64,000 bases of DNA from Blastococcus litoris (GCF_003075095.1 NZ_QCZF01000004.1:124001-188000), one strand, 5' to 3'. Positions 18,156 through 28,079 are shown, numbered from the stretch's first letter. Notes: generated by a model from the letters alone, not told the origin. Numbers and translations: made by a program.

Positions 18156-19637
18156 ATGACCAGGGTGGCCGTCATCGGGACCGGCTTCGGCGGGATCGCC
18201 GTCGCCGTCCGGCTCAAGCAGGCCGGCGTCAGCGACCTCGTGCTGTTCGAGAAGAGCCATGACGTCGGCGGCGTGTGGCGCGAGAACACCTATCCCGGCG
18301 CCGCGTGCGACGTCCCCTCGCACCTGTACTCGCTCTCCTTCGCGCCCAAGGCGGACTGGTCGCGGCGGTTCGCCCCGCAGGCCGAGATCCACCAGTACCT
18401 GCGCGACGTCGCCCGCGACTTCGACGTCCTGCCGCACATCCGGTTCGGGACCGAGGTGCTGGCCGCGACCTGGGACGACGACGACGGCGTCTGGCGGCTC
18501 ACCCTGGCCGGCGGCGGCGAGCACGAGGCCGACGTCCTCGTCGCGGCGACCGGCCAGCTCAGCCGGCCGAGCACGCCGGCCATCCCGGGCCTCGACCGGT
18601 TCGAGGGCACGATGTTCCACTCCGCGCAGTGGGACCACGGGCACGACCTGACCGGCGAGCGGGTCGCCGTCCTCGGCACCGGGGCCAGCGCCATCCAGTT
18701 CGTGCCGGCCATCGCGCCCCGGACGGCATCGCTGACGGTGTTCCAGCGCTCGGCGCCCTACGTGCTCGCCAAGCCCGACCGGGCCTACCGCGAGCGGGCG
18801 AAGAAGGCGTTCGCCCGCGTCCCCGGGCTGCTGCGCCTCTCCCGCGAGGGCAACTACTTCTCCAACGAGCTGCGCTCCCTCGGCTTCAACACCGAGCCGC
18901 GGCTGCTCTTCGCGCACAAGGCCGCCTACCGCAAGCACCTGCGCGCGGCGGTGGCCGACCCGGCGCTGCGGGAGAAGCTCACGCCGACCGACCCGATGGG
19001 CTGCAAGCGCATCCTCATGTCCAACGACTGGTACCCGGCGCTGCAGCTGCCGCAGGTGGAGGTGGTCACCGACCGCATCGCCGAGGTGCGGGCGCACTCG
19101 GTCGTCACCGCCGACGGCGCCGAGCGCGAGGTCGACACCATCGTGCTCGGCACCGGGTTCGCGGCCACCGAGTTCCTGCTGCCCATGCGCATCACCGGCC
19201 GCGGCGGCTGCGACCTGCACGAGCAGTGGAAGGACGGCGCCCGGGCCCACCTCGGCACCGTCGTACCCGGCTTCCCCAACTTCTTCGTGCTCTACGGCCC
19301 GAACACCAACCTCGGGCACAACTCGATCATCGTGATGCTGGAGGCGCAGGTGTCGTGGGTCGTGCAGGCGGTCCGGGCGCTGCGCGACGGCCGGGTGCGG
19401 GAGCTGGAGGTCCGCCGCGACGTCGCGGAGCGGTTCGACGCCTGGGTGCAGGAGCGGGTGGGGCACACGGTCTTCGCCGGCGGCTGCTCCAGCTGGTACA
19501 TCGACGAGCACGGCCGCAACACGCAGAACTGGCCGGCCTCGACGCTCACCTTCCGGCGCCGTCTGCGGCGCCTCCGGCTCGAGGAGTTCGAGCCGTCCCC
19601 CGTCGCCGTCGCTGGAGGGGCCCGTGCCCAGGACTGA
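18156..19637 (+). CDS. FAD-dependent monooxygenase, Baeyer-Villiger type
   Basis: Inserts one oxygen into a ketone (or hydroxylates) using FAD and NADPH. 493 residues with the N-terminal FAD Rossmann motif VIGTGFGGIAVAVRL, the Baeyer-Villiger fingerprint FEGTMFHSAQW at residues 149-159, the NADPH Rossmann motif VAVLGTGASAIQ and the late-domain TGF motif VLGTGFAATEF. A GAGGGGAACAGCG ribosome site precedes the ATG. The gene overlaps the GMC oxidase gene by 14 bases. Substrate cannot be read; operon partners suggest a lipid-derived ketone or steroid. Confidence 0.9.
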   Translation: MTRVAVIGTGFGGIAVAVRLKQAGVSDLVLFEKSHDVGGVWRENTYPGAACDVPSHLYSLSFAPKADWSRRFAPQAEIHQYLRDVARDFDVLPHIRFGTEVLAATWDDDDGVWRLTLAGGGEHEADVLVAATGQLSRPSTPAIPGLDRFEGTMFHSAQWDHGHDLTGERVAVLGTGASAIQFVPAIAPRTASLTVFQRSAPYVLAKPDRAYRERAKKAFARVPGLLRLSREGNYFSNELRSLGFNTEPRLLFAHKAAYRKHLRAAVADPALREKLTPTDPMGCKRILMSNDWYPALQLPQVEVVTDRIAEVRAHSVVTADGAEREVDTIVLGTGFAATEFLLPMRITGRGGCDLHEQWKDGARAHLGTVVPGFPNFFVLYGPNTNLGHNSIIVMLEAQVSWVVQAVRALRDGRVRELEVRRDVAERFDAWVQERVGHTVFAGGCSSWYIDEHGRNTQNWPASTLTFRRRLRRLRLEEFEPSPVAVAGGARAQD

Positions 19638-21342
19638 GCACACGGACGTCGTCGTCGTCGGCAGCGGCTTCGGTGGCAGCACCGCAGCCCTCCGGCTGAC
19701 CGAGAAGGGCTACCGCGTCACCGTGCTCGAGGCGGGGCGCCGGTTCGCCGACGACGAGCTGCCGAAGACCTCCTGGGACCTGCGCCGCTATGTGTGGGCG
19801 CCGCAGCTGGGCTGCTACGGCGTGCAGCGCATCCACCTGCTGCCCGACGTCCTGGTGATGGCCGGCGCGGGCGTCGGCGGGGGGTCGCTGAACTACGCGA
19901 ACACCCTCTACAAGCCGCCGCCCACCTTCTTCCGGGACCCGCAGTGGGCGGGCATCACCGACTGGGCCGCCGAGCTCGAGCCGTACTACGAGCAGGCGTC
20001 GCGCATGCTCGGCGTCACCACCAACCCGACGACCACGGCGGCCGACGAGATCTTCCGCCAGGTCGCCGAGGAGATGGGTGTCGGCGACACGGTGGTCCCC
20101 ACGCCGGTGGGCGTCTTCTTCGGCGAACCGGGTGTCACCGTGCCCGACCCGTTCTTCGGTGGCGTCGGACCCGACCGCACCGGGTGCACCGAGTGCGGCT
20201 CGTGCATGACCGGCTGCGCGGTCGGTGGCAAGAACACCCTGGTGAAGAACTACCTGTACCTGGCCGAGCGCAGCGGGGCGGTGGTCCACCCGCTGACGAC
20301 CGTCACGTCGGTGCGCCCGCGCCCCGGTGGCGGCTACGAGGTCGAGACGCGGCGCACCGGCGCGTGGCTCGGCAGGCGCACGGTCCGCCGCTGGACCTGC
20401 GACCAGGTCGTGCTGGCCGCCGGCACCTACGGCACCCAGCGGCTGCTGCACGCCATGAAGGACGGGGGCACACTGCCGGGGCTGTCGCCCACCCTGGGGC
20501 ACCAGACGCGGACGAACTCCGAGGCGGTGCTCGCCGCGACCGGCCGCCGGGGCGGGCCCACCGACTTCAGCCGCGGTGTCGCCATCACGTCGTCGTTCCA
20601 CCTCGACGAGCACACCCACGTCGAGCCGGTGCGCTACGGCAAGGGCAGCAACGCGATCGGGCTGCTGCAGACCGTGCTGGTCGACGGCGGCGGCCGGCTG
20701 CCCCGCTGGCTGAAGGCGCTCGGCGTGATCGCCCGCCACCCGGGGGCGTTCGTGCGGAGCCTCTCGGTGCGCGGCTGGTCGGAGCGCACGCTCATCGCGC
20801 TGGTCATGCAGACGCGGGACAACAGCATCGTCGTCTCCGGGCGGACGGGGCGGTTCGGCCGGAAGCTCACCAGCCGGCCGGGCCCGGGGGAGCCGGTGCC
20901 CACCTGGATCCCCGGCGGGCACGAGGCGGTGCGGCGGATCGCGGCCACGATCGGCGGTGACCCGGGCGGCGCCTTCACCGACCTGGCGAACATCCCGATG
21001 ACCGCCCACTTCCTCGGCGGCTGCGTGATCGGGGCCACCGCGCAGGACGGCGTCGTCGACCCCTACCACCGGGTGCACGGCTACCCGGGGCTCTCGATCG
21101 TGGACGGGTCGGCGGTGTCGGCGAACCTGGGCGTGAACCCGTCGCTGACCATCACCGCGCAGGCGGAGCGGGCGACCGCGCTGTGGCCCAACAGGGGCGA
21201 GGCCGACCCCCGGCCCGCGCCGGGTGAGCCCTACCGGCCGGTCGCACCGGTGCCGCCGCGTCGGCCCGTGGTGCCCGCGCACGCACCGGGAGCGCTGCGG
21301 CTGCTCCCGCTGACCGTCGTCCGCCGGTCCGAGGTCGGCTGA
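19624..21342 (+). CDS. GMC-family oxidoreductase, cholesterol-oxidase-like
   Basis: FAD-dependent oxidation of an alcohol, probably a sterol-like one, to the ketone. 572 residues with the FAD motif VVVVGSGFGGSTAALRL, AGAGVGGGSLNYANTLY, an iron-sulfur-looking but short TGCTECGSCMTGCAVGGKN segment (residues about 180-200), and the GMC C-terminal motif with VDGSAVSANLGVNPSLTIT. These features match the actinobacterial choD-type GMC group. The C-terminal tail is Pro-rich and there is no signal peptide. Starts at a GTG inside the end of the monooxygenase gene, preceded by GGAGGGG. Confidence 0.88.
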   Translation: MPRTEHTDVVVVGSGFGGSTAALRLTEKGYRVTVLEAGRRFADDELPKTSWDLRRYVWAPQLGCYGVQRIHLLPDVLVMAGAGVGGGSLNYANTLYKPPPTFFRDPQWAGITDWAAELEPYYEQASRMLGVTTNPTTTAADEIFRQVAEEMGVGDTVVPTPVGVFFGEPGVTVPDPFFGGVGPDRTGCTECGSCMTGCAVGGKNTLVKNYLYLAERSGAVVHPLTTVTSVRPRPGGGYEVETRRTGAWLGRRTVRRWTCDQVVLAAGTYGTQRLLHAMKDGGTLPGLSPTLGHQTRTNSEAVLAATGRRGGPTDFSRGVAITSSFHLDEHTHVEPVRYGKGSNAIGLLQTVLVDGGGRLPRWLKALGVIARHPGAFVRSLSVRGWSERTLIALVMQTRDNSIVVSGRTGRFGRKLTSRPGPGEPVPTWIPGGHEAVRRIAATIGGDPGGAFTDLANIPMTAHFLGGCVIGATAQDGVVDPYHRVHGYPGLSIVDGSAVSANLGVNPSLTITAQAERATALWPNRGEADPRPAPGEPYRPVAPVPPRRPVVPAHAPGALRLLPLTVVRRSEVG

Positions 21343-21414
21343 CCGTTCGACCGGAACTGGAGCGACTCCAATCATCCCGCTCAACACGGTGGACGGGGTG
21401 CCGATGAGGAAGGG

Positions 21415-22743
21415 GTGACTCCCACCCCTGTCGCGACGACGGCGTCCCGGCCCAGCGGCTTCCTGGCATCCCTCCCGCGCGGCGTGCGCCTGGACGAGCC
21501 GAGCTTCCGGTCCCGCCACCAGATCATCGCCGGCATCCTGGCCGTCCACCCGCCGGTGCTCCTGGGCATCGGCGTCTGGCAGCACCACACCCACGGACCG
21601 TGGCTCTGGGTCGAGCTCGGCGCGATCGTCGCGATGTGCCTGCTCGGCCAGGTGCTGCGCAGCCAGGTCGCCCGCGCGAGCGCTGTGGGTGTCGGCCTGA
21701 TGCTCTCCGCCGGGACGCTCGTGCACGTCAGCGGCGGTCTGACCGACATGCACATCTGGTTCTACGCGCTGCTCGCGCTGGTGGCGCTCTACCAGTCGTG
21801 GGTGCCGTTCCTGCTCGCCGTGGCCTTCGTCGCCGTGCACCACGGGACGATGAGCCTGGTCATGCCCGAGATGGTGTACTCGACGCCGCTCGCGCTCGAC
21901 TACCCGATGGCGTTCGCGCTGCTGCACGCGGTCTTCCTGCTCGCCGAGGCGACGTTCCTCGCCTACGGGTGGAAGTTCACCGAGGAGGCCGACCGCGGCC
22001 GCCGCGCCGAGCAGCGCCGGGCCGAGGAGCAGGCGCTGGCCCAGGCCGCCGTCCAGGCCGAGCTCGCCGAGGAGCGCGCCCGGGCAGCCGACAGCGCCGC
22101 GGCCGAGCTCGCGCAGCGCACGCAGCGCGCGGCCCTGCTGGAGCACCAGCTCGCCGAGCTGGTCGACGCCGGCCAGCGGCTGGACGAGAACGTGGGCACC
22201 GCCACCTCCGTGATGGCCGGCCTCCGCGAGGCGATCTCGGAGATCGCCGCCGCGGCCAGCTCGGCCACCACGACGGCGAACCAGGCCAGCGCGGGCTCGC
22301 GGGAGAGCGCCGAGACCGTCGAGCGGCTGGCCGAGACCATGGCCGAGATCGACCAGATCGCCGGCAGCATCTCCACCATCGCCGACCAGACGAACCTCCT
22401 GGCGCTCAACGCGACCATCGAGTCGGCCCGGGCCGGGGAGGCGGGCAAGGGCTTCGCCGTCGTCGCCGGGGAGGTCAAGGACCTGGCGGGGGAGACGGCG
22501 AAGGCGACCGAGCGGATCCGGCGCGTCGTCGACGCCGTGCGCGGTGACGTCGAGGCGGCCGGCACCGCGCTGACCAGCGTCCAGGAGGTCATCCTGGGCG
22601 TCGTGGAGGCGCAGACCACCATCGCCGCGGCGGTGGAGGAGCAGAGCGCGTCGACCGCGCAGGCGCAGGACGCGATCGTCGGCGCCTCGCGGGAGGCGAC
22701 CCGGATGGCCGCCGACCTGCAGCGCATCGTCGACGGCGTCTGA
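21415..22743 (+). CDS. Methyl-accepting chemotaxis protein
   Basis: 442 residues. Residues about 36-185 hold some six closely spaced hydrophobic helices with almost no external loop, then a coiled coil (190-245) and a signalling domain with the conserved hairpin tip containing [20 protein letters not shown] and [15 protein letters not shown]. There is no HAMP domain or periplasmic sensor, so it may sense something in the membrane (energy state, lipid or light). No che or flagellar gene is in the window. GTG start behind GAGGAAGGGG. Confidence 0.9.
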   Translation: MTPTPVATTASRPSGFLASLPRGVRLDEPSFRSRHQIIAGILAVHPPVLLGIGVWQHHTHGPWLWVELGAIVAMCLLGQVLRSQVARASAVGVGLMLSAGTLVHVSGGLTDMHIWFYALLALVALYQSWVPFLLAVAFVAVHHGTMSLVMPEMVYSTPLALDYPMAFALLHAVFLLAEATFLAYGWKFTEEADRGRRAEQRRAEEQALAQAAVQAELAEERARAADSAAAELAQRTQRAALLEHQLAELVDAGQRLDENVGTATSVMAGLREAISEIAAAASSATTTANQASAGSRESAETVERLAETMAEIDQIAGSISTIADQTNLLALNATIESARAGEAGKGFAVVAGEVKDLAGETAKATERIRRVVDAVRGDVEAAGTALTSVQEVILGVVEAQTTIAAAVEEQSASTAQAQDAIVGASREATRMAADLQRIVDGV

Positions 22744-22850
22744 TCCGGCGAGGTCGTCTCTCGGGGGGCTCCGCACCTGGTCAGCGCCTGGTCGACGTTC
22801 GTACGGACCGTCGGTCATCCGGGCGAGGGGGGCTGTGGCACGGTGTCGCG

Positions 22851-24248
22851 GTGAGCTCGGACCACCCTCGGACCGTTCCGGCACCGTCGGTCCGTCGCCG
22901 GGCGAGCCGCTCGGCGGCCACCCGTGGGTTCCGCCACCCGGGCCAGGTGATCGCGGGCTCCTTCGCCGCTGCGGTCGCCGTCGGGACAGCGCTGCTCTCG
23001 CTGCCGATCGCCACGGCCGGACCGGGCCGCGCCGATCTCCTCACCGCGCTGTTCCACGCCACCTCGGCCGTCTGCGTCACCGGTCTGGTCACCGTGGACA
23101 CCGGCACGTACTGGTCGGGCTTCGGGCAGGCGGTCATCCTCGGCTGCATCCAGGCCGGCGGGCTCGGGATCGCCACGCTCGCGACCCTGTTCGCGCTGCT
23201 GGTGTCCCGGCGCCTGGGGCTGCGGGCGCGGCTGGTGGCGCAGGCCGAGACGAAGGCGCTGTCGGCCGCGGACGTGCGCCGGGTGGTGGCCAGGGTCGTG
23301 GTCTTCGTCGTGGCCGCGGAAGCGGTCGTGGCCGTCGTGCTGGCGCTCCGGTTCGCCCTCGGCTACGGCCAGTCGTGGTCGTCGGCGGCCTACCACGGGG
23401 TGTTCCACGCCATCTCCGCGTTCAACAACGCCGGGTTCGGGCTGCGGGCCGACAGCCTCGTGCGCTACGTCGCCGATCCGTGGATCAGCCTGACCATCTG
23501 CACCGCCGTCATCGTCGGCGGCCTCGGCTTCCCGGTGGTGTTCGAGCTCGCCCGCGAGTGGCGCACACCGAGGACCTGGTCGGTGCTCACACGGATCACG
23601 GTCGTCGTCACCGCCCTGCTGCTCCTCGTCGGCACCCTCGTCTTCCTGTTCGCCGAGGCCGGCAACCCCGGCACGCTGGGCCCTCTCGGCGCCGGGACCA
23701 AGGTCCTCGCCGCCTTCACGGCGGCCGTGATGCCGCGCACCGCCGGGTTCAACAACCTGGACGTCGGCGCGTACCAGCCGGAGACGCTCCTGCTCACCGA
23801 CGCCCTCATGTTCATCGGCGGCGGGTCCGCCGGCACGGCCGGCGGGATCAAGGTCACCACGTTCGGCCTGCTGGCCTACGTCCTGTGGGCCGAGATGCGC
23901 GGCGACCCCGACGTGGAGGTCGGTCGCCGCCAGGTGCCCGCGAGCAACCAGCGCCAGGCGCTCGCCGTCGCCCTGCTCGGTCTCGGCGTGGTCGCCGTCG
24001 CGACGTTCGCCATGGAGGCGCTGACCGACTTCACCTTCGACCAGGTGCTGTTCGAGACGGTGTCGGCGTTCGCGACGGTCGGGTTGTCCACCGGCATCAC
24101 CGCCGACCTGCCCGCCCCCGCCCAGTTCCTGCTCGTGCTGCTCATGTTCATCGGCCGTATCGGCCCCCTGACCCTGGCCTCGGGGCTCGCTCTCCGTGAA
24201 CGGGCCCGTCGCCACTCGCTGCCGGAGGAGAGAACCATCGTTGGCTAG
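22851..24248 (+). CDS. Potassium uptake protein TrkH/KtrB
   Basis: Membrane K+ translocating subunit, 465 residues, built from four M1-P-M2 repeats. Filter glycines are visible in each pore loop: AVCVTGL, FNNAGFG, RTAGFNN and ATVGLSTG. The GIKVTTFG segment matches the intramembrane loop of the Ktr/Trk family. GTG start. The end of the gene overlaps the start of the TrkA-type regulatory subunit by 8 bases, which is the standard arrangement for a two-component K+ uptake system. Confidence 0.94.
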   Translation: MSSDHPRTVPAPSVRRRASRSAATRGFRHPGQVIAGSFAAAVAVGTALLSLPIATAGPGRADLLTALFHATSAVCVTGLVTVDTGTYWSGFGQAVILGCIQAGGLGIATLATLFALLVSRRLGLRARLVAQAETKALSAADVRRVVARVVVFVVAAEAVVAVVLALRFALGYGQSWSSAAYHGVFHAISAFNNAGFGLRADSLVRYVADPWISLTICTAVIVGGLGFPVVFELAREWRTPRTWSVLTRITVVVTALLLLVGTLVFLFAEAGNPGTLGPLGAGTKVLAAFTAAVMPRTAGFNNLDVGAYQPETLLLTDALMFIGGGSAGTAGGIKVTTFGLLAYVLWAEMRGDPDVEVGRRQVPASNQRQALAVALLGLGVVAVATFAMEALTDFTFDQVLFETVSAFATVGLSTGITADLPAPAQFLLVLLMFIGRIGPLTLASGLALRERARRHSLPEERTIVG

Positions 24249-24903
24249 CCGCAGGGATCCCGTCGCCGTCATCGGCCTGGGGCGGTTCGGCCGCGCCCTG
24301 GCCCAGGAACTCGCCCGCGGGGGCACCGAGGTGCTCGCGGTCGACCGCAGGGCCGACATCGTCCAGAAGCTCTCGGGCCAGCTGGGCCAGGTCGTCGTCG
24401 CCGACTCGACGGACCCCGACGCGCTCGCCGAGATCGGCATTGCCGACATCCCCCGCGTGGTGGTCGCGATCGGCAACGACCTGGAGGCCAGCATCCTGAC
24501 CACGGCGCTGCTGTCCGAGATCGGCGTCCCCGACATCTGGGCCAAGGCGATCAGCCGCCAGCAGGCCACCATCCTGGAGCGCGTCGGCGCGCACCACGTG
24601 GTGTTCCCGGAGCAGGACATGGGTGAGCGGATCGCCCACCTGGTCTCCGGCCGGTTGCTGGACTGGGTGGAGCTGGACCCCCAGTGGGTGTTCGCCAAGA
24701 CCCGCCCGCCCCGCGAGATCGTCGGCGTCCCCCTCGGCGAGACGGGGCTGCGCACGAAGCACCGCGTCACGGTCGTGTCGGTCAGACCGGAGAACCAGAC
24801 CAGCTACTCGCACGCCGGCTACGACACCGTCCTGACCTACGGGGCCGAGATCGTCATCGCCGGGCGGCCGGCCGACGTCGAGCGGTTCGTCGAACTGCAG
24901 TGA
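24241..24903 (+). CDS. TrkA/KtrA-type K+ uptake regulatory subunit
   Basis: 220 residues: N-terminal RCK/TrkA-N Rossmann fold with VIGLGRFGRALAQEL and the acidic end of strand 2 (VLAVDRRAD), then TrkA-C (about 135-220). Binds nucleotides and gates the membrane subunit encoded just upstream. The start is a TTG that overlaps the trkH stop, with GGAGGAGAG 8-16 bases upstream; the frame has no better ATG or GTG. It converges on the NhaP-type antiporter gene. Confidence 0.93.
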   Translation: MASRRDPVAVIGLGRFGRALAQELARGGTEVLAVDRRADIVQKLSGQLGQVVVADSTDPDALAEIGIADIPRVVVAIGNDLEASILTTALLSEIGVPDIWAKAISRQQATILERVGAHHVVFPEQDMGERIAHLVSGRLLDWVELDPQWVFAKTRPPREIVGVPLGETGLRTKHRVTVVSVRPENQTSYSHAGYDTVLTYGAEIVIAGRPADVERFVELQ

Positions 24904-24921
24904 CCGGCGGCGCTCGCGTCC

Positions 24922-26487
24922 TCAGCCCCCGTAGCGCGTCGCCCGGGCCTCGATGTCGAAGAGGACGTCGTCCGCGGCGGCCGGGCTGACCTGACCGGAC
25001 CGCCGGGCCTCCAGGACCGCCTCCCGCTCGGCCTCGGCCGCGCGGGCGAGCAGCGAGCGGAGGTGCTCCCCGGCGTGGTGGCCACCCAGGTCACCGTCGA
25101 CGAGATCGTGCACCTGCCCGCGGTAGGCCAGCCGGCTCTCGTACTGCTGCAGGACGGCCGCCTTCACCTCCGCGGGCACGTCGTCCGCCCGGCGGATCTG
25201 CTCGAGCGCGGCTTCGGCCACCAGGCTCTGCAACCTCCGGGCGTCGGCGCGCACGTCCACCGTCCCGGCCACGCCGAGCCGCCGGATGAGCGGGGCGAGG
25301 GTGAGCCCCTGCAGGACGAGGGTCACGATCACCACGAGGAGGGCGACGAGGACGACCTCGTCCCGGAGCGGGAAGGAGGACCCGCTGTCGGTCGTCTGCG
25401 GCAGCGCCAGGGCGGTCGCCACCGTCACGACGCCTCGCATGCCCGCCCACGAGGCGACCGTCGCCTCGCGCCAGCCGTAGGGCACCGCCGAGGCGGCGCG
25501 CCGGGCCCGGCTGCCCGCGACCGCCGACGCCAGCGACATGGCGGCGGCCCGGGACACGACCAGCACCCCGGTCACCGCCGCGGCGACACCCAGCGTGCCG
25601 CCGTCGCCGAGGAGGGGGGTGTCCTCCAGGACGTCGGCCAGCTCGACCCCCAGGAAGGCGAACAGGAGACCGCTCACCGCGAAGTCGACGTACTGCCACA
25701 CGGACCGCCCGAGCAGCCAGCCGGCCGAGGTCACCTCGCGCGACGTGGTGGCCCGGAGGTAGAGGCCGGCGACCAGGACCGCGAGGACCCCGGAGGCGCC
25801 GATCTCGTCGGCGACCAGGAAGAGGGCGAAGGGCACCGCGATGGTCACGGTCGTCTCCGCACCGGGGTCGTGCAGCAGACCCAGCGCCCGCCGGGCCAGC
25901 CACCCGCCGGCGAACCCGATGAGGGCGCCGCCGAGCACGGCCACGACCAGACCGGCGGCGACCTGGGTGACGGTGACCCCGCCGGCCACCACCGCCATGA
26001 CCGAGAGCTGGTAGAGCACGAGCGCGGTGGCGTCGTTGAACTGCCCCTCGCCCTCGAGCACCGTCACGAGGCGGGGCGGGAGCCGCAACCGACCCGCGAC
26101 CGCGCTCGCCGCGACCGGGTCCGGGGGCGACACCACCGCACCCAGGACCGCGGCCACCGCCCAGGGCAGACCGAGCGCGTGGGCGACGACGGTCACCAGG
26201 GCCGCGGTCGCGACGGTCAGCCCCACGGCGAGGCCGAGGATCGGCCGCGCAGCCGCCCGCAGCTCCCTCGTCGAGGTGGTCTGGGTGGCCGCGAACAGCA
26301 GCGGGGGGAGCACGAGCGGCAGGATGAGCTCCGGTGGCAGGTCCGGGGCCGGGATGCCGGGCGCGAAGCCGAGGGCGATGCCGAACACGGTGAGCAGCAC
26401 GGGTTGGGGCACCCCGATCCGGTCGGCCACCGGCGTCAGGACGACGACTCCGAGGACCAGCAGGCCGAGCAGCACGACGGCGTCCAC
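24922..26487 (-). CDS. Na+/H+ (or K+/H+) antiporter, CPA1/NhaP type
   Basis: 521 residues, with about 12 membrane helices and a cytoplasmic tail of about 120 residues. Diagnostic motifs: SPPDPVAA in TM4-5, EGEGQFNDATALVLY with the ND pair of electroneutral CPA1 exchangers, and WAGMRGVVTVATALALP. Exchanges monovalent cations for protons. Start ATG (MDAVVLLG). It lies tail-to-tail with the K+ uptake pair, consistent with a cation homeostasis neighbourhood. Cation specificity cannot be read. Confidence 0.92.
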   Translation of the reverse strand: MDAVVLLGLLVLGVVVLTPVADRIGVPQPVLLTVFGIALGFAPGIPAPDLPPELILPLVLPPLLFAATQTTSTRELRAAARPILGLAVGLTVATAALVTVVAHALGLPWAVAAVLGAVVSPPDPVAASAVAGRLRLPPRLVTVLEGEGQFNDATALVLYQLSVMAVVAGGVTVTQVAAGLVVAVLGGALIGFAGGWLARRALGLLHDPGAETTVTIAVPFALFLVADEIGASGVLAVLVAGLYLRATTSREVTSAGWLLGRSVWQYVDFAVSGLLFAFLGVELADVLEDTPLLGDGGTLGVAAAVTGVLVVSRAAAMSLASAVAGSRARRAASAVPYGWREATVASWAGMRGVVTVATALALPQTTDSGSSFPLRDEVVLVALLVVIVTLVLQGLTLAPLIRRLGVAGTVDVRADARRLQSLVAEAALEQIRRADDVPAEVKAAVLQQYESRLAYRGQVHDLVDGDLGGHHAGEHLRSLLARAAEAEREAVLEARRSGQVSPAAADDVLFDIEARATRYGG

Positions 26488-26547
26488 GTCCCCGATCCTG
26501 GGAGGGCCAACCGATCCCGGCCACTCGCGGGTCGTGCGCCGGGCGGA

Positions 26548-27123
26548 TCAGCCGCGATCGCCACCGTCGCGAGCGCGCCGCGCGCGGCGGTGGTCGACGC
26601 CGGCCGCGTCGGAGAGCCCGCGTCGGACGAGGGTCCCGTCCGGCTCCGGGCCGTTCTCGCGGACGATGGTGAGCTCGCCCTTCGTCTCGTACAGCACGTA
26701 GCGGAGCTCGGCGATCTCCCGGACGCCGAGTTCGCGCAGCTTGGCGAGGACGTCGTTCTCGGTGAGGCCGCAGATGCGCAGCTGGTCGCGCCGGAGTACG
26801 CCGTGGTCGACCAGCACCCGCACCCGGTGGTCGACGGCCTTGGCCACCCACCTGTTCCCCCGGCCGAGCGTGACGACGGCGTGCGCGGCCAGGAAGGTCA
26901 CGAGCGCGGTCGCGCCGACCAGGAAGGACTGGCCCTCCGCCACCGCGGTGCGGCCCATGACGGCGCCGATCGCCACCGCCGCGGCGAAGTCGATCGCCGT
27001 CCACTGCGCCAGGGTCCGGCGGTGCGCGATCCGCAGGCCCACCACGGCGGTGCCGTACACCAGCAACGCCTTCGCCGCGACGACGACCAGCGCGTCGTCC
27101 TGTCCCAGGAACCACGTGGGCAT
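26548..27123 (-). CDS. DUF421 membrane protein (YetF/YcaP type)
   Basis: 191 residues. Three N-terminal hydrophobic helices (about 12-30, 40-58, 64-82) are followed by a cytoplasmic DUF421 domain with RRDQLRICGLTENDVLAKLRE, matching the family's signature for the small alpha/beta domain. Start ATG at 27123 has GGGAGGAGG just upstream. Upstream of the antiporter gene on the same strand with a 60-bp gap, so possibly co-transcribed. Molecular role of the family is unknown. Confidence 0.87.
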   Translation of the reverse strand: MPTWFLGQDDALVVVAAKALLVYGTAVVGLRIAHRRTLAQWTAIDFAAAVAIGAVMGRTAVAEGQSFLVGATALVTFLAAHAVVTLGRGNRWVAKAVDHRVRVLVDHGVLRRDQLRICGLTENDVLAKLRELGVREIAELRYVLYETKGELTIVRENGPEPDGTLVRRGLSDAAGVDHRRARRARDGGDRG

Positions 27124-27352
27124 GACGCCTCCTCCCGACCCGTCCGAGCCCCGACTGCCGCGCCGGTACCCGCATCGCGCACCCGTCACGAGGTCGTCAC
27201 GCGGACGCACGGTCACCGCAAGACGCCGGGCGGAGCATCGGATGCGGAGGGCCGGCGAGGGCGCCGGCACCCTCCACGCCCACACCGAGTTCCGCCGGCT
27301 GCTCCCCGCACCGCGCCGTGGTGGCCGCGGACACGACCCGTTGGAGCCCGTC

Positions 27353-27625
27353 ATGCTCCGAGCAGTCCTCGCGATCCTGGCAGTTCTCGGCATCGTCGCC
27401 GCGACGGCGGTGACCGGCCCGTTCTGGCTCACCGTGCTGGTGGTGGGGGCGGCGCTCCTGCTGGGCGCTGCGGGGCTGAGCCTGCTCCCGGTGCCGGAGG
27501 AGGACGAGGAGGGCGGCGAGGGGGACGACGCAGGGGCGGACGTGCTGTCGATCGCCCCGCGGGCCGGCGGCGGTTCCCGGACCCGTGTGCCCGGGACGGC
27601 CGGTGGGCTCGGCCAGGCGGCGTGA
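27353..27625 (+). CDS. Small two-helix membrane protein
   Basis: 90 residues with two hydrophobic segments (about 2-20 and 24-45), then an acidic stretch (PVPEEDEEGGEGDDAG) and a Gly/Arg tail. The ATG start has GGAG 8 bases upstream. The same frame is open further upstream, but that part reads as anti-sense to the DUF421 gene and has no good start. No family recognised. It lies 76 bp before the ArsR-type regulator. Confidence 0.55.
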   Translation: MLRAVLAILAVLGIVAATAVTGPFWLTVLVVGAALLLGAAGLSLLPVPEEDEEGGEGDDAGADVLSIAPRAGGGSRTRVPGTAGGLGQAA

Positions 27626-27701
27626 CCGCCTCCCGGCGTCGATCCGGGCGCCAGGGTTACCCGTAGGCCCGTACGGACATGGGTGGTCCGGAGGTGCCCC
27701 C

Positions 27702-28079
27702 ATGTCCGATCTCGATCATGCCCACCCGGTCGACCCCGCGCGGGTCGCCCACGCCCGCGACCGGCTCCCCGGCCGGGAGGAGACCGCCCAGCTGACCAGC
27801 GTGCTGAGTCTCATGGCCGACCCCACCCGGGCGCGGGTGCTGTTCGCCCTGGACGTGGTCGAGGAACTGTGCGTCGGGGACCTCGCGCTGGCCCTCGACG
27901 CGAACGAGGACGCCGTCGGCTACGCACTGCGGCTGCTGCGCACCGCAGGTCTCGTCGCCAACCGGAAGCAGGGACGCGTCGTGTACTACCGGCTCGCCGA
28001 AGGTTTCCCCGAGCCGCTGCGCAACCACTGCCTCCGCCAGTTGGTCGTCCTCGCGAACGCAGCGCCGGAGGAGGACTGA
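27702..28079 (+). CDS. ArsR-family regulator with Cys/His residues
   Basis: 125 residues with the ArsR winged helix. The recognition region reads ELCVGDLALALDANEDAVGYALRLLRTAGLV, related to the ELCVCDL helix of metal-sensing ArsR/CmtR proteins, but the second Cys is Gly. A further Cys/His pair occurs in LRNHCLRQLV near the C-terminus, close to the alpha-5 metal site of SmtB-type sensors. It probably responds to a metal ion or a thiol signal. It lies 171 bp upstream of the complex I-like operon on the same strand and is the best candidate for controlling it. Confidence 0.85.
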   Translation: MSDLDHAHPVDPARVAHARDRLPGREETAQLTSVLSLMADPTRARVLFALDVVEELCVGDLALALDANEDAVGYALRLLRTAGLVANRKQGRVVYYRLAEGFPEPLRNHCLRQLVVLANAAPEED

